Shown: in pieces, positions 47,889-56,742 of the stretch
How positions within the stretch are numbered: position 1 is the first letter of the stretch
How the letters are laid out: every line of letters starts with the position of its first letter
NCBI GenBank assembly: GCA_028875075.1
Contig: JAPPGF010000023.1
Location: 1 to 64,000 of the forward strand
DNA length: 64,000 nt
DNA from: Gemmatimonadota bacterium
Lineage (GTDB): Bacteria > Gemmatimonadota > Gemmatimonadetes > Longimicrobiales > Gaopeijiaceae
Reading direction: 5' to 3'
Translations under genes and position numbers: made by a program
The notes under the pieces: model-generated
What the model was told of the DNA's origin: nothing
Databases searched by the model: none
Seen by the model: the letters and a program-made list of their open reading frames with translations, nothing else

Positions 47889-49373
47889 TCAATCCCTCAG
47901 CTCCGTGCCGACCACCGTCTCGAGCTGCGTCAGAGCGTCATGATAGGCATAGACCGCGTTCACGTACGCCCGGTCCGCCTCGGCCTTGACCGTCTCCGCA
48001 TCCACCAGACCGACGAATGAGATCGCGCCCAGCCGATACCGCTCCCCGGCCAGCCGGAGTTGGTCGTCCGCAACCTCGCTATTGCGCGCCTCAAGTGCCG
48101 CGCTCTGATACGCAGTGACCAGCGTACGGAGCGCAATCGTGAGGTCGGCGGTGAGGGCGAGGCGTCGTTCGCGAATCTCTAGTTCGGCGTCGGAGCGTTG
48201 GACCCGTGCGGCCTCAAGCTGTCGCTCGCGCTGGAGGCCCTGGAAGATCGGCAAACTGATGCTCAGGGAGGCCGAAGCCGGCCGGCGACTGAAGTCGAAT
48301 GGGAACGCGCCGTTCTCGGTGACGATCCGGTTCCGCATGTCGTCCGTGAAGGTGAACGCCTCGCAGTCGCTCGTCGGAAGCGGATCCACGAGGCGAGTGT
48401 AGACTTGGTTTAGGAGCGCACACTGCTGCGCCTGGTTGGCGAGCTGCATTTGCGCCTGCGTGACGAGGACGTCGGTGCTGCTTGCCTGGCGGGTGAAGCC
48501 GCCGATCCCGGCCTGTGCGACCAGGCTCGGGAGGTAGGCTGAGCGTGCCTGCCGAACGTGTGCTTGGCTTGCGTCCAGGTTGGCAGCGCCCGCACGCAGC
48601 GTCGGATTTCTCTCGAGCGCGGTTGCGAGAAGGTCGTCTCTGTTCCACTCGGGTTCTTCCAGCTCGAACGTCGTCGTGAGCGCCAGGGGACGATCCCCGT
48701 CCATTCCGATCTGCTGTAGCAACCTCAAGCGGGCCGTGCTGAGGGCGTTCCCGGCCTGGAGGAGCGCAACCTCCGCCCGACCCACCTGAACCTCGGCCTG
48801 CCGGACATCCAGCGGGGTTACAGCGCCCACCTCCTGCTGGGCCTCAGCGAGCCGAAGATTGAAGCGCGCGCGGCCGAGCTGGAGCTCGACCAATATCTCG
48901 CCCTCAGCCTGGCGGAGCACTTCGAGGTAAGCGCGCGTCACCGCCGCCATCAGCTCCACCCGGGCGGCATCGATCTGCGCGACAACGGCTTCCCGGCGGG
49001 CGTGCGCGGCGGCGGGAGCCAACAGGGCGGACGCGCTCAGCTGATAGGAGATCCCGACGTTGTAGGCGGACAGATAGTAGGTCGGCAGATCCTGCGCGAG
49101 CGTGAGACTGCCGAATCGTTGCTCACCGGGGCCCTGCCAGGACAGCGAGCCACCGAGGGTCGCCGAAGGAAAGAGTGATCCGACGGCTTCGCGCACCTCC
49201 CAGTCCGCAGTTGATCTGTCGTTGCGCGCGGCCAAGAAGCCCGGGTTTTGCTCCTGCGCCAGCCGGACCGCGTCCTCCAAGGAGAGCCGCAGGGTGTCGC
49301 TCTGAGCGGCTGTAGGAGCCGCATCACCGGCGAGTAGCAGGAGCAATAGTGCGACGGCGTCACGCAGTCTCAT
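47889..49373 (-). CDS. TolC-family outer-membrane efflux protein
   Basis: Outer-membrane channel of about 494 residues with signal peptide RLRDAVALLLLLLAGDAAPTAAQ. Two OEP repeats: LSLEDAVRLAQEQNPGFLAARND and WNRDDLLATALERNPTLRAGAANLDASQAHVRQARSAYLPSL, with the coiled-coil hairpins between. The longer frame is rejected because GGAGG lies 11 nt before the ATG at 49373 (8 nt before a GTG at 49376, an equally good start). First gene of the operon TolC-HlyD-permease-permease. Confidence 0.92.
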   Translation of the reverse strand: MRLRDAVALLLLLLAGDAAPTAAQSDTLRLSLEDAVRLAQEQNPGFLAARNDRSTADWEVREAVGSLFPSATLGGSLSWQGPGEQRFGSLTLAQDLPTYYLSAYNVGISYQLSASALLAPAAAHARREAVVAQIDAARVELMAAVTRAYLEVLRQAEGEILVELQLGRARFNLRLAEAQQEVGAVTPLDVRQAEVQVGRAEVALLQAGNALSTARLRLLQQIGMDGDRPLALTTTFELEEPEWNRDDLLATALERNPTLRAGAANLDASQAHVRQARSAYLPSLVAQAGIGGFTRQASSTDVLVTQAQMQLANQAQQCALLNQVYTRLVDPLPTSDCEAFTFTDDMRNRIVTENGAFPFDFSRRPASASLSISLPIFQGLQRERQLEAARVQRSDAELEIRERRLALTADLTIALRTLVTAYQSAALEARNSEVADDQLRLAGERYRLGAISFVGLVDAETVKAEADRAYVNAVYAYHDALTQLETVVGTELRD

Positions 49374-49376
49374 CAC

Positions 49377-49878
49377 CGTTCGATCCTCCAGCAGGTACGG
49401 GCCGCCGGGAGAGGTTGGATCTCCTGGGCCGCCTCTATGCCTCCGGGCCAAGCCGGCGGCCCGTGCAAGCTATCGTCCTCGATCAGACAGGGGGACACGG
49501 CGCAACGTCAACTACCGCACGGCCGGGCCGTCCCCTGGGACAGGAACCGGTACTCGAGGCTTCGACCCGAGGCAACCGAGGCGAGGGTCTCTGGCAAGTG
49601 CCGTGGGCCCGATTCAGTCGGACTGTGGAACATCTGTTGGGCCCCTTCGGTCCGATAAGATTGCAACCCTCGAGGACGACCTCAGGAGCGTCACAGCGCC
49701 GCGGAAGAGCTGTGCGACATCCTCGCGAAGATCCGGTCCATCCCAGCGCTCTCGTGCCGTCAGATTGCTTTGCGGGGCCCATCAGGTGAAGCTGAAGCCA
49801 CTGCGGCAAGCCGTTGTCTTGACCCGATCTCAAGAAGGTAATCCTAGGGTGTCGAAGACAAGAACAACGGAGATGACT
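49377..49878. other. Divergent intergenic region between tolC and the DUF4097 gene
   Basis: About 500 bp without a supported gene. Candidate boxes (TTGACC at 49819-49824, TAATCC at 49839-49844) near the + strand gene have a poor 14-bp spacing, so no promoter is called. Confidence 0.4.
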
Positions 49879-50889
49879 ATGACGACGACCGTCGGGCGGA
49901 GATACGCCACCATCCGCGATGCGACGCTGGGAGCCGGACTTCTCGCCCTCGCCGTGGTTCCCGTCGCGGGCCAGGCTGTTCCCATCGACGAGACTCGGGA
50001 ACTAGGTCCCGACGCGTTCGTGGGCCTCTCGGTGGTCTCCCACTCCCTCGTCGTCGAGGGATGGGACCAGGACAGGATTCAAGTCGTAGGGGAATATGAT
50101 TCGAGGTTCCAAAGTCTCGACATCGAGAGTAGCGCTCAGTCGTTCCGTTTCGAGATCGAGCCCGTGCGCCGTTTCCGGATCGCGGACGACTTGGATCAGC
50201 AGGAGGGTTCGGCAGAACTACATGTGCGGCTCCCGCGCGCCGTGCGCCTCACGGCCAATACCGTGTCGGGCTCCGTCCGAATCGGTGGCCTCAGCGGAAT
50301 CGTCACGGGAAGAGCGGTCTCCGGCACCGTGCAGATCGAGGGCGACCTCCAGTCCGTATCTCTCAACTCCGTCAGCGGTTCCATTGAGTACCTTGGCAAC
50401 GCATCTTCCGTTCAACTCCAGAGCACGTCCGGTCATGTGGGCTTCGAGGGCCGCGCGGAGTCCGTGGAGCTACACTCAGTCAGCGGGACCGCGCGGATGC
50501 AGGGGCAGGGCGAGACGATCTCCGCGACCTCCGTAAGCGGCCCAGTAGAACTCAGCTCTTCGGTCCCCGTACAATGGCTGGAAGCCGAGTCCGTCTCGGG
50601 CCCCGTGAGCTATTCCGGCGGGCTAGCGCCAGGAGGTACGATCCAAGTGGAGAGTCGCTCCGGATCTGTCGTGCTGGTGCTTGGCCCCGACGCCGAAGCT
50701 TCGTTCGATTTGTCGACGATCTCGGGAGAGATCACAGCCGACGTCCCAATGGTGCAGACCGAGGTCCGCAGTCGGAGTCCGTTTACCACGCAGAAATTTC
50801 TTCGCTTCGTGAAGGGATCGGGATCAGGACGCGTGGAGGCATCATCCGTCTCGGGAAGCATTCATATCCGAGCGCTGGAAGGCTGGTGA
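49879..50889 (+). CDS. Secreted DUF4097 beta-repeat protein
   Basis: The protein has about 336 residues, with a signal peptide (ATLGAGLLALAVVPVAGQA) and then a parallel beta-repeat region made of about ten copies of a [VTRI]SG-x-[VIA] unit (VSGSVRIGG, VSGTVQIEG, VSGSIEYLG, TSGHVGFEG, VSGTARMQG, VSGPVELSS, VSGPVSYSG, RSGSVVLVL, ISGEITADV, VSGSIHIRA). This is the DUF4097 (YvlB-like) pattern; function unknown, probably extracytoplasmic. Two ATGs lie close together; GGAG at 49869-49872 fits the one at 49879 (6-nt gap). The stop overlaps the GNAT start by GTGA. Confidence 0.88.
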   Translation: MTTTVGRRYATIRDATLGAGLLALAVVPVAGQAVPIDETRELGPDAFVGLSVVSHSLVVEGWDQDRIQVVGEYDSRFQSLDIESSAQSFRFEIEPVRRFRIADDLDQQEGSAELHVRLPRAVRLTANTVSGSVRIGGLSGIVTGRAVSGTVQIEGDLQSVSLNSVSGSIEYLGNASSVQLQSTSGHVGFEGRAESVELHSVSGTARMQGQGETISATSVSGPVELSSSVPVQWLEAESVSGPVSYSGGLAPGGTIQVESRSGSVVLVLGPDAEASFDLSTISGEITADVPMVQTEVRSRSPFTTQKFLRFVKGSGSGRVEASSVSGSIHIRALEGW

Positions 50890-51383
50890 GTCGCCGCGCC
50901 CATAACGGGGACGTCCGCATCCGACGTGCGCGGCTGGCTGACCTCGAGACGATCGTCGACTTCAACGAGCGGCTCGCGAGGGAGACCGAGGGGGTGCAAC
51001 TCGATCTTGATCGCCTGCGAGCGGGCGTCGAGTCGATGCTGCGAGACGACAGGGTCGGCTTCTATCTGCTCGCCGAGACGGACGATGGAGAGACCCTAGG
51101 ACAAGCCGGTCTCACTTTCGAGTGGAGCGACTGGCGCAATGGCGTGTTTTGGTGGCTGCAGAGTGTCTACGTCCGACCGGAATACCGCGGGCAAGGTGTA
51201 CTGAGGGCACTCTACGACCGCATTCTGGCGTTGTCCGCGGACCGGTCCGTGTGCGGCATCCGGCTCTACGTGGAGCGCGAGAACCGTGCGGCCCAAGCAG
51301 CCTACCGTCGCTTGGGGCTCGACCCGGCAGTGTTCCAGATGTATGAGAGAGATTTCGTGATCGATCGCGGTAAGGCAACGTAG
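50886..51383 (+). CDS. GNAT-family N-acetyltransferase
   Basis: This 165-residue protein has the GNAT fold: VRIRRARLADLETIVDFNERLA at the start, and the acetyl-CoA loop VYVRPEYRGQGVLRALYDRIL with R-G-Q-G-V. Its end, RLYVERENRAAQAAYRRLGL, carries the common Asn and Tyr. The substrate cannot be told. The GTG start overlaps the DUF4097 stop by 4 nt, so the two are translated together. Confidence 0.88.
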   Translation: MSRRAHNGDVRIRRARLADLETIVDFNERLARETEGVQLDLDRLRAGVESMLRDDRVGFYLLAETDDGETLGQAGLTFEWSDWRNGVFWWLQSVYVRPEYRGQGVLRALYDRILALSADRSVCGIRLYVERENRAAQAAYRRLGLDPAVFQMYERDFVIDRGKAT

Positions 51384-51485
51384 CGGGTGGCCTGCGCCGG
51401 GCGAACGGGACCACGGTCTGCCGGCCGACGGGCGGCTCTACACGCTATGCCTCAGCGGCCCGATCGTCCCTTGACGCGCCGCACC

Positions 51486-51974
51486 TCAAATCCAGCGACG
51501 CACCTGTTGCTTGTACCTGCGATAACTGTCGCCGAACTTGCGCTCCAAGTAGGTCTCTTCGTATCGGATTGCAGTGAGATAGATGATCCGGCCGCAGAGC
51601 GGGCTGAGAAGGAGCACCCACGCGCTCGCGAGCATGACGGCAACTCCCGCGCAGACCAGAACCATCATCAAGTACATCGGGTTGCGCGTGAACTTGTAGG
51701 GACCCTCGATGAGGAGCTCGGGCGTGGGGGTCCAAGGTCTCGGGTCCTGCCCCGACCTCTTGAAGAGGACAAACGGCCACACGCCCAACACAGCCACGGA
51801 AGCGGCCACGATCAAGCCGCCGACGCCCCACCTGACCGATGACGAAACGGGAGGGGCGGCAGTGAGTGGAAGCATCCTCTCGAGCCCATAACCGACGAGC
51901 ACCGCCAGAACGCCTACAAGCGGAGGCGGAAACCTGACGGATGCATGGTCTCTCCCGGCGAAGTCATCGCCCAT
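51486..51974 (-). CDS. Isoprenylcysteine methyltransferase-like membrane protein (first)
   Basis: The protein has about 162 residues from the ATG at 51974. Three or four helices lead into the ICMT/PEMT signature: GPYKFTRNPMYLMMVLVCAG and the C-terminal EETYLERKFGDSYRRYKQQVRRWI that binds S-adenosylmethionine. In bacteria such proteins methylate unknown small or lipid substrates. The frame upstream to 52079 has no typical start context. It is convergent with the GNAT gene. Confidence 0.82.
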   Translation of the reverse strand: MGDDFAGRDHASVRFPPPLVGVLAVLVGYGLERMLPLTAAPPVSSSVRWGVGGLIVAASVAVLGVWPFVLFKRSGQDPRPWTPTPELLIEGPYKFTRNPMYLMMVLVCAGVAVMLASAWVLLLSPLCGRIIYLTAIRYEETYLERKFGDSYRRYKQQVRRWI

Positions 51975-52152
51975 GACTCGGAAGTTAACGACCCGTGCAC
52001 CTTCTCGCACATCGAAGTCTCGTCCGACGACGAGCGAGCCTAAATTGGGGCGTGAATTCCAAAGAGAGATGAGCCTCAATGGGGGCGCAGCAGGTGCAAC
52101 GGCTCTTCGCTACGTCTCGCAGTCAGGTTCTCATGTGCTCGACTTCGCTTGA

Positions 52153-52235
52153 TGCCGGGGGTGGGATTTGAACCCACACGGGCCGAAGCCCCGGGGGTTT
52201 TAAGCCCCCTGCGTATGCCGTTCCGCCACCCCGGC
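52153..52235 (-). tRNA. tRNA-Leu (anticodon UAA)
   Basis: This 83-nt sequence folds as a class II tRNA on the - strand: 7-bp acceptor GCCGGGG/CCCCGGC, D-arm with GGCGGAACGG, anticodon stem GGGGG/CCCCC around loop CTTAAAA (anticodon TAA), long variable arm GGGGCTTCGGCCC and the T-arm GGGTTCAAATCCC. CCA is not encoded. UUA is a rare codon in this GC-rich DNA. Confidence 0.95.
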
Positions 52236-52350
52236 GCTCTTCTCCATTATTTCTCGCTCGGAGGAAACGTTGCCCCATATGCAACGGGGCTTGGCAAAGA
52301 GGCTGGACCCGAGCGCTACCAACGGATGCCAATCGAGTGGCGCTGCCCGT

Positions 52351-52977
52351 TCAAGGCGCCAGCCGTTCGAGCGTCCACTCCTCGTTCAGCCCGCCGCGAC
52401 GGTACACGAACCGGTCGTGTAGGCGATTCGGCATCCCTTGCCAGAATTCTATCTCGTGCGGGAGGATCCTCAGTCCTCCCCAATGAGCCGGCCTCGGCAC
52501 GTCCGCCCCGCGGTAGCGTTCCTTCACTTCCGCTACGCTCGCCAGGAGCTCATCTCGACTGCCTAGGACGGTGCTTTGCGGCGAGGCCCGGGCACCAATC
52601 TGACTCTCGCGCGCCCGCGACCTGAAATAGGCATCCGAAACTTCGTCGCTCACGCGTTCCACATCGCCCTGAATGCGCACTTGCCGCATGAGCGACTCCC
52701 AGTAGAACGTCAGCGCCGCCCGCGGCCGGACCGCTAGGGCGCGGCCCTTCGCCGAGCGCAGGTTCGTGTAGAAGACGAACCCCTCTAGGTCGCGTGCCTT
52801 CAGCAGCACGATCCGCCCCTCCGGATAGCCCTCGTCGTCCACGGTCGAGAGACAGGCAGCCTCCGGCATCGCGTAGTCTGCGTGCTTCACCGCAAGTTCG
52901 AACCACCGATCGAACTCGACAAGCGGGTTAGCGGCCATCGCCTCCCGTTTGAGGGGAGCAAGAGTCTGGCGTGTCAT
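52351..52977 (-). CDS. pdxH: Pyridoxine/pyridoxamine 5'-phosphate oxidase
   Basis: FMN enzyme that makes pyridoxal 5'-phosphate. The 208-residue protein has ACLSTVDDEGYPEGRIVLLKARDLEGFVFYTNLRSAKGRAL (FMN site), TFYWESLMRQVRIQGDVERVS, and the C-terminal RILPHEIEFWQGMPNRLHDRFVYRR with substrate-binding residues, ending WTLERLAP. No clear ribosome-binding site before the ATG. The epimerase gene downstream begins its stop 40-50 bp away on the same strand. Confidence 0.95.
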   Translation of the reverse strand: MTRQTLAPLKREAMAANPLVEFDRWFELAVKHADYAMPEAACLSTVDDEGYPEGRIVLLKARDLEGFVFYTNLRSAKGRALAVRPRAALTFYWESLMRQVRIQGDVERVSDEVSDAYFRSRARESQIGARASPQSTVLGSRDELLASVAEVKERYRGADVPRPAHWGGLRILPHEIEFWQGMPNRLHDRFVYRRGGLNEEWTLERLAP

Positions 52978-53024
52978 CGCGTTTCGTCGATGTTCGGCGG
53001 CGGCAATCTCCCCGGGGATCCCAG

Positions 53025-54410
53025 CTATCGACCCAGCTGGTGCCGGAGCGAGTCCTCGAGACGTTCGAAGCGGAAACGATAGCCGGCCTCAAGCAGCCGG
53101 GCTGGATGCACGCGCTGCCCGAATAGCAGCACTTCCCTGCCCATCTCCCCCAGGCCAGCACGCACCACGGGGACAGGAAGCGGAACCAGCGTAGGCCGGC
53201 CCAGCACGCGCCCCAACACATCCGCAAACTCCGCGTTCGTGACAGGCTCGGGCGCGCACACGTTGATCGCCCCCTCTACGCGGTCGTCCATGAGCGCATG
53301 CAGGATCGCGCCGGTCGCATCGTCTAGGTCGATCCACGACACGTACTGCTTCCCACTCCCCACACGCCCACCCATACCCACGCTGAACGGAGTCATTAGC
53401 CTTCCAAGCATGCCGCCTGCCGGACACAGCGCCGGGCCCTGGCGCTGGATCACGACGCGCAACCCGACACTGCTGGCGCGCCGAGTGGCACTCTCCCACT
53501 TACCGGTCACTTCTGCCAGGAACCCCCTTCCGGAGTCGGTTTCCTCGTCCAGGACTTCGTCCCCACGGTCACCGTAGTAACCGACGCCGGAAGACGACAC
53601 GAGGATGGTCGGTCCGGCGTCGCGAAGCCCGGCCAGGGCGCCAGAGATCAGCTCGGTCCCGCGCACACGGCTCTCCAGGATGGAGCGCTTCTTGGCGGGT
53701 GTCCAGCGCGGCAACCGGACGATCGGCTCCCCTGCCAAGTGTACGACTGCGTCCACACCGCGGAGTCCGTCAAGGTCGATTTCGCCGTGCGCCGGGCTCC
53801 AGTAGAGCGCTCCCGGGATCCTGGATGCAGCCTCGCGGCTTCGCACAAGTGGCCTGACTCGATGCCCACCGGTCGTCAGGAGGTCCGAGAGCGCTGAACC
53901 GATCAATCCGCCGGCGCCTGAGATTGCCACAGAGAGCGGCGGTCGATGCATCCAGACAGCGTGACCGCGAAGGTCGTCACTCAGGCGGCGCTTCCTGAAC
54001 GCGAACACCCGTGACAGCTCGCGCTCTACGACCGGAACCGCGAGTCCGCGAACAGCACGCCCAGCCGTGACGTCCCAATCGATCTCGTCTACAATCCGCG
54101 TGCCATCCGCACCGTCGTCTTCGAACCGATGAACATGCACCCAACGCCGGAACGGGCCCTTGACCTGCTCGTCGGTAAACGTCCGGCCTTCTTCGTAGTC
54201 CCGGTGCCGAAGCCGCCAGGCGAAGCTGACACCGTTCCGGCCAACCTCTAGCACGAGCTCCCCGCCGTCTCGAATCGTCCCCGTACGCGCGCGTACGCCG
54301 ACTCTCATCCAAGGTGGCGCCAAGCGTTCGAACGCTCCCGGTCGTTCGTGCCAGGCGAAAACCTCGGCGGAAGGACGGGGAATCCGGAATTCATGCACGA
54401 ACCGCGGCAT
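53025..54410 (-). CDS. TIGR01777 NAD-dependent epimerase with N-terminal SRPBCC domain
   Basis: This is a 461-residue fusion. Residues 1-150 are a SRPBCC (START-like) lipid/hydrophobic-ligand domain (HEFRIPRPSAEVFAWHERPGAFERLAPPW). Residues ~158-461 are a Rossmann SDR39U1-type domain with GAGGLIG (165-171), VVHLAGEPI, SSSGVGYYGDRGDE and the DUF1731-like end REVLLFGQRVHPARLLEAGYRF. The fusion is known in several phyla; the substrate is unknown. It lies just upstream of pdxH on the - strand. Confidence 0.9.
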   Translation of the reverse strand: MPRFVHEFRIPRPSAEVFAWHERPGAFERLAPPWMRVGVRARTGTIRDGGELVLEVGRNGVSFAWRLRHRDYEEGRTFTDEQVKGPFRRWVHVHRFEDDGADGTRIVDEIDWDVTAGRAVRGLAVPVVERELSRVFAFRKRRLSDDLRGHAVWMHRPPLSVAISGAGGLIGSALSDLLTTGGHRVRPLVRSREAASRIPGALYWSPAHGEIDLDGLRGVDAVVHLAGEPIVRLPRWTPAKKRSILESRVRGTELISGALAGLRDAGPTILVSSSGVGYYGDRGDEVLDEETDSGRGFLAEVTGKWESATRRASSVGLRVVIQRQGPALCPAGGMLGRLMTPFSVGMGGRVGSGKQYVSWIDLDDATGAILHALMDDRVEGAINVCAPEPVTNAEFADVLGRVLGRPTLVPLPVPVVRAGLGEMGREVLLFGQRVHPARLLEAGYRFRFERLEDSLRHQLGR

Positions 54411-55229
54411 TGCCGGCGTTTACCCAGACCTACACCAGCGGTTCACCGGCGCGATCAACTTATGGCACTTGATCCAGCCGATCAGGAAAGGCGCCCCGAG
54501 CTTCGTACAGCATCCTCAAGCCCCCGCGAGCAATCCGCCCCTAGCGTCTTGAGCCACTTGCGAGGTCGCCAGACCGATCCGCTGAACACGGGGGACCAAC
54601 TCGGACTCGGTCGCTTCCCCGGTGATGTTAGACTACCCTCGCCATCACCGGGGGGAGGGGCGTCCGCTCGCACAGCGCCTTTGACAGGCCACTGACCTCC
54701 GCCCCGCTGCCGTACGAGGTTGCCCTGCCGATTGATCAAGACCCAGTACCGAAATACGTGTTGATTGTCTTGAACGGTGCGCAGGTTCGTTCTTGAATCG
54801 AAAGCGGCAACGCATCCGGACCTTGCGCCCAATTGTATACGAGGTTGAGGGCAGCAATAGCTCACTGAGACACACCCGAATTCACCAAGAATTTCTCGTC
54901 TAGACGCCCGTTTCACAGCCTTGAGATTGGTGGATGCATCTCGTTCGTCTTCTTTCTATGTGAAGCTATAACCAGTTTGCACGAACGCATCTTTATAGAA
55001 CTCCGGAGGTACGAATTCCTTCACTGTCGATCACTATCACAGTGCAACATGATCCCACCAAATTGTGAGCACTGACACCTGAATTGGTCTAAGCAGGCGG
55101 CCGAGCGAGAGGATCACTTCCGTGACCTCAAGTCACTACATCAGCAATGCCGTAAACCTGTGTGTCGACAATGTACTCTTCTTCGGAAGGGCGGCTTCCA
55201 CCAGTGGCATAACGATCTCTTCTGTCAGC
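54411..55229. other. Gene-free, AT-richer stretch
   Basis: About 820 bp with no coding frame I can support on either strand. Base composition falls from left to right: a hand count of 54961-55080 gives 54 G+C in 120, far below the surrounding genes. It holds the inverted repeat at 54617-54653. It could be a decayed gene or foreign DNA. Confidence 0.5.
54617..54653. repeat. 11-bp perfect inverted repeat
   Basis: CCCCGGTGATG (54617-54627) and CATCACCGGGG (54643-54653) are perfect complements around a 15-nt loop. No T-run follows on either strand. It sits alone in the gene-free stretch. Confidence 0.65.
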
Positions 55230-55817
55230 TTAGAGGACGGACACATACTCGCGAAAACCAGGGCGTAGCGTGAATCCTGTTATTACCTGGAAGGGCATTA
55301 ACAAGCGCTCAACCTCGGCTGGCAACAGGGGCTCCTTGGCTGGGCCGAGCGGCCCTAAGGGCTCGCATCTCATAAGTCCAATATCCAAGACAGAAAAGCG
55401 CATGGGCTGAAAAACGGCTTTGTCGGGTGCGCTCGTCAGGACGTATAGGCGTGCATTTGGCGCGCTGACCTCTGTGAGTTGCTGAACGACAAGGGGGCGC
55501 TCGTCGGGAGGGACCCGGTCCAGCACATCCCATGCCAGCACTAGATCATACGGGGGGTCGAACTTTCCCAGCCGGTGTGCCAGCGCATGAATATCGCATA
55601 CGCTGCCGTCGAGTATGCCGGCGAATCTTACCCATCGGGCGAACCGGCGGTAGACTTTTAGCGCGGACTTCGTCCCGTTGGCCAAGTCCAGAACACAATG
55701 AGTGCGATCTTCAGAGACACCATCCAGAAGGGCCGCAATTCCAGGAGAGGGGCGATCGATTGCTTTCGTGAATACACCGTTTGATTCAAGCGTGTCTTGC
55801 CACGGGTACATTGGCAT
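55230..55817 (-). CDS. Degenerate class I methyltransferase-like protein
   Basis: I do not recognise a named family. The 195-residue protein has THCVLDLANGTKSALKVYRRF (42-58), resembling SAM motif I but with NGTKS in place of a glycine-rich loop, then KFDPPYDLVLAWDVLDRVPPDERPLVVQQLTEVSAPNARLYVLTSA (85-130), which looks like motifs IV and V. It may be an inactive or specialised methyltransferase. It follows the bactofilin stop by 17 bp and shares its lower GC. A second ATG two codons on is an alternative start. Confidence 0.65.
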   Translation of the reverse strand: MPMYPWQDTLESNGVFTKAIDRPSPGIAALLDGVSEDRTHCVLDLANGTKSALKVYRRFARWVRFAGILDGSVCDIHALAHRLGKFDPPYDLVLAWDVLDRVPPDERPLVVQQLTEVSAPNARLYVLTSAPDKAVFQPMRFSVLDIGLMRCEPLGPLGPAKEPLLPAEVERLLMPFQVITGFTLRPGFREYVSVL

Positions 55818-55834
55818 TGCTCAGGATCCGATAC

Positions 55835-56359
55835 TTACGATACGGTGAGCCTCGCCTGAGCGGATCGATCGTCATCTTTGCCTGCTTGAGTCGTCTTGAC
55901 AATTTTTTCCGATTGCTTTCCGGGCTCGTCTGACCCAGTGGACGATGAACTGTCACCCATGTCAACACCACCTCGGAAGTAAGCTCCATCCTCCAACACC
56001 ACCCGGGGTGCTGTGAGATCTCCTTCAACGGAAGCCGAACTGAGTAGAACAATCTGCTCCTCGGCTGCTAAGTCGCCCTGCACTTTACCCTCGATGATGA
56101 CGATACGTCCCCTGATATTGGCCTTGACATTCCCTTCGGAACCGACAGTGACAGAATGTGATCTCAGATCCACCGAACCCTCCAGGCGTCCTTCGATCAA
56201 GAGATTTTCTTCCCCGGTCACCTCACCCTTGATCTTGATCTTTCGGCCGACTGTCGCCAACTCAGGCATTCGAGATCGAGCGGTAGGCGTTTCGACGTTC
56301 TGGACCGACTGCTCAGCGGGCTTGGTCGGCCGATGAGATGTCTCGTTTTCTCTCCGCAT
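55835..56359 (-). CDS. Bactofilin
   Basis: Self-assembling cytoskeletal protein. The 174-residue protein has a disordered N-terminus, then the DUF583 beta-helix core (about 36-135) with repeating hydrophobic-glycine units: GRKIKIKGEVTGEENLLIEGRLEGSVDLRS, GNVKANIRGRIVIIEGKVQGDLAAEEQIVL and SASVEGDLTAPRVVLEDGAYFRGGVDMG, and a charged Ser-rich tail. Bactofilins organise envelope sites and cell shape. GAGG lies eight nt before the ATG. It probably shares an mRNA with the following methyltransferase-like gene. Confidence 0.9.
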   Translation of the reverse strand: MRRENETSHRPTKPAEQSVQNVETPTARSRMPELATVGRKIKIKGEVTGEENLLIEGRLEGSVDLRSHSVTVGSEGNVKANIRGRIVIIEGKVQGDLAAEEQIVLLSSASVEGDLTAPRVVLEDGAYFRGGVDMGDSSSSTGSDEPGKQSEKIVKTTQAGKDDDRSAQARLTVS

Positions 56360-56742
56360 GATGGGGCCTCAGCTAAGTAATTTCACTCCGGCCAGCCCAT
56401 TCCAGAAACACATGACAACAACTGCACTCCGACCGGGACACGGATGCTTGCGCAAGTTGCGGCTGAGAGGATAGCGGGGTCAAGGGGGTAACACCATTGG
56501 GTCGGATTGTTCGATTTGAGTGTCTACAGCTCCGGGAAATCCGACGTCAAAGCCGACACGCGTCTTCGTACTACGCCGATGGGGCAAGACCGATGGACTT
56601 GAGCGAACGGGGAGTGGATGGACCGCCAGAGCTGCTCGAGGCGGGTTTCAAGATCTGCCAGCTGGCGGCACCAAGAGCGAATCGATCGGCAACGAGCGTC
56701 ACGTCTCAACCCACTGTCCTGTGCGGGCGCCTGAACGGCGCC
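56360..56742. other. Intergenic stretch between bactofilin and thiO
   Basis: About 380 bp with no supported gene. It precedes bactofilin on the - strand and follows thiO, so it probably carries the bactofilin promoter. No box is clear enough to call. Confidence 0.4.
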
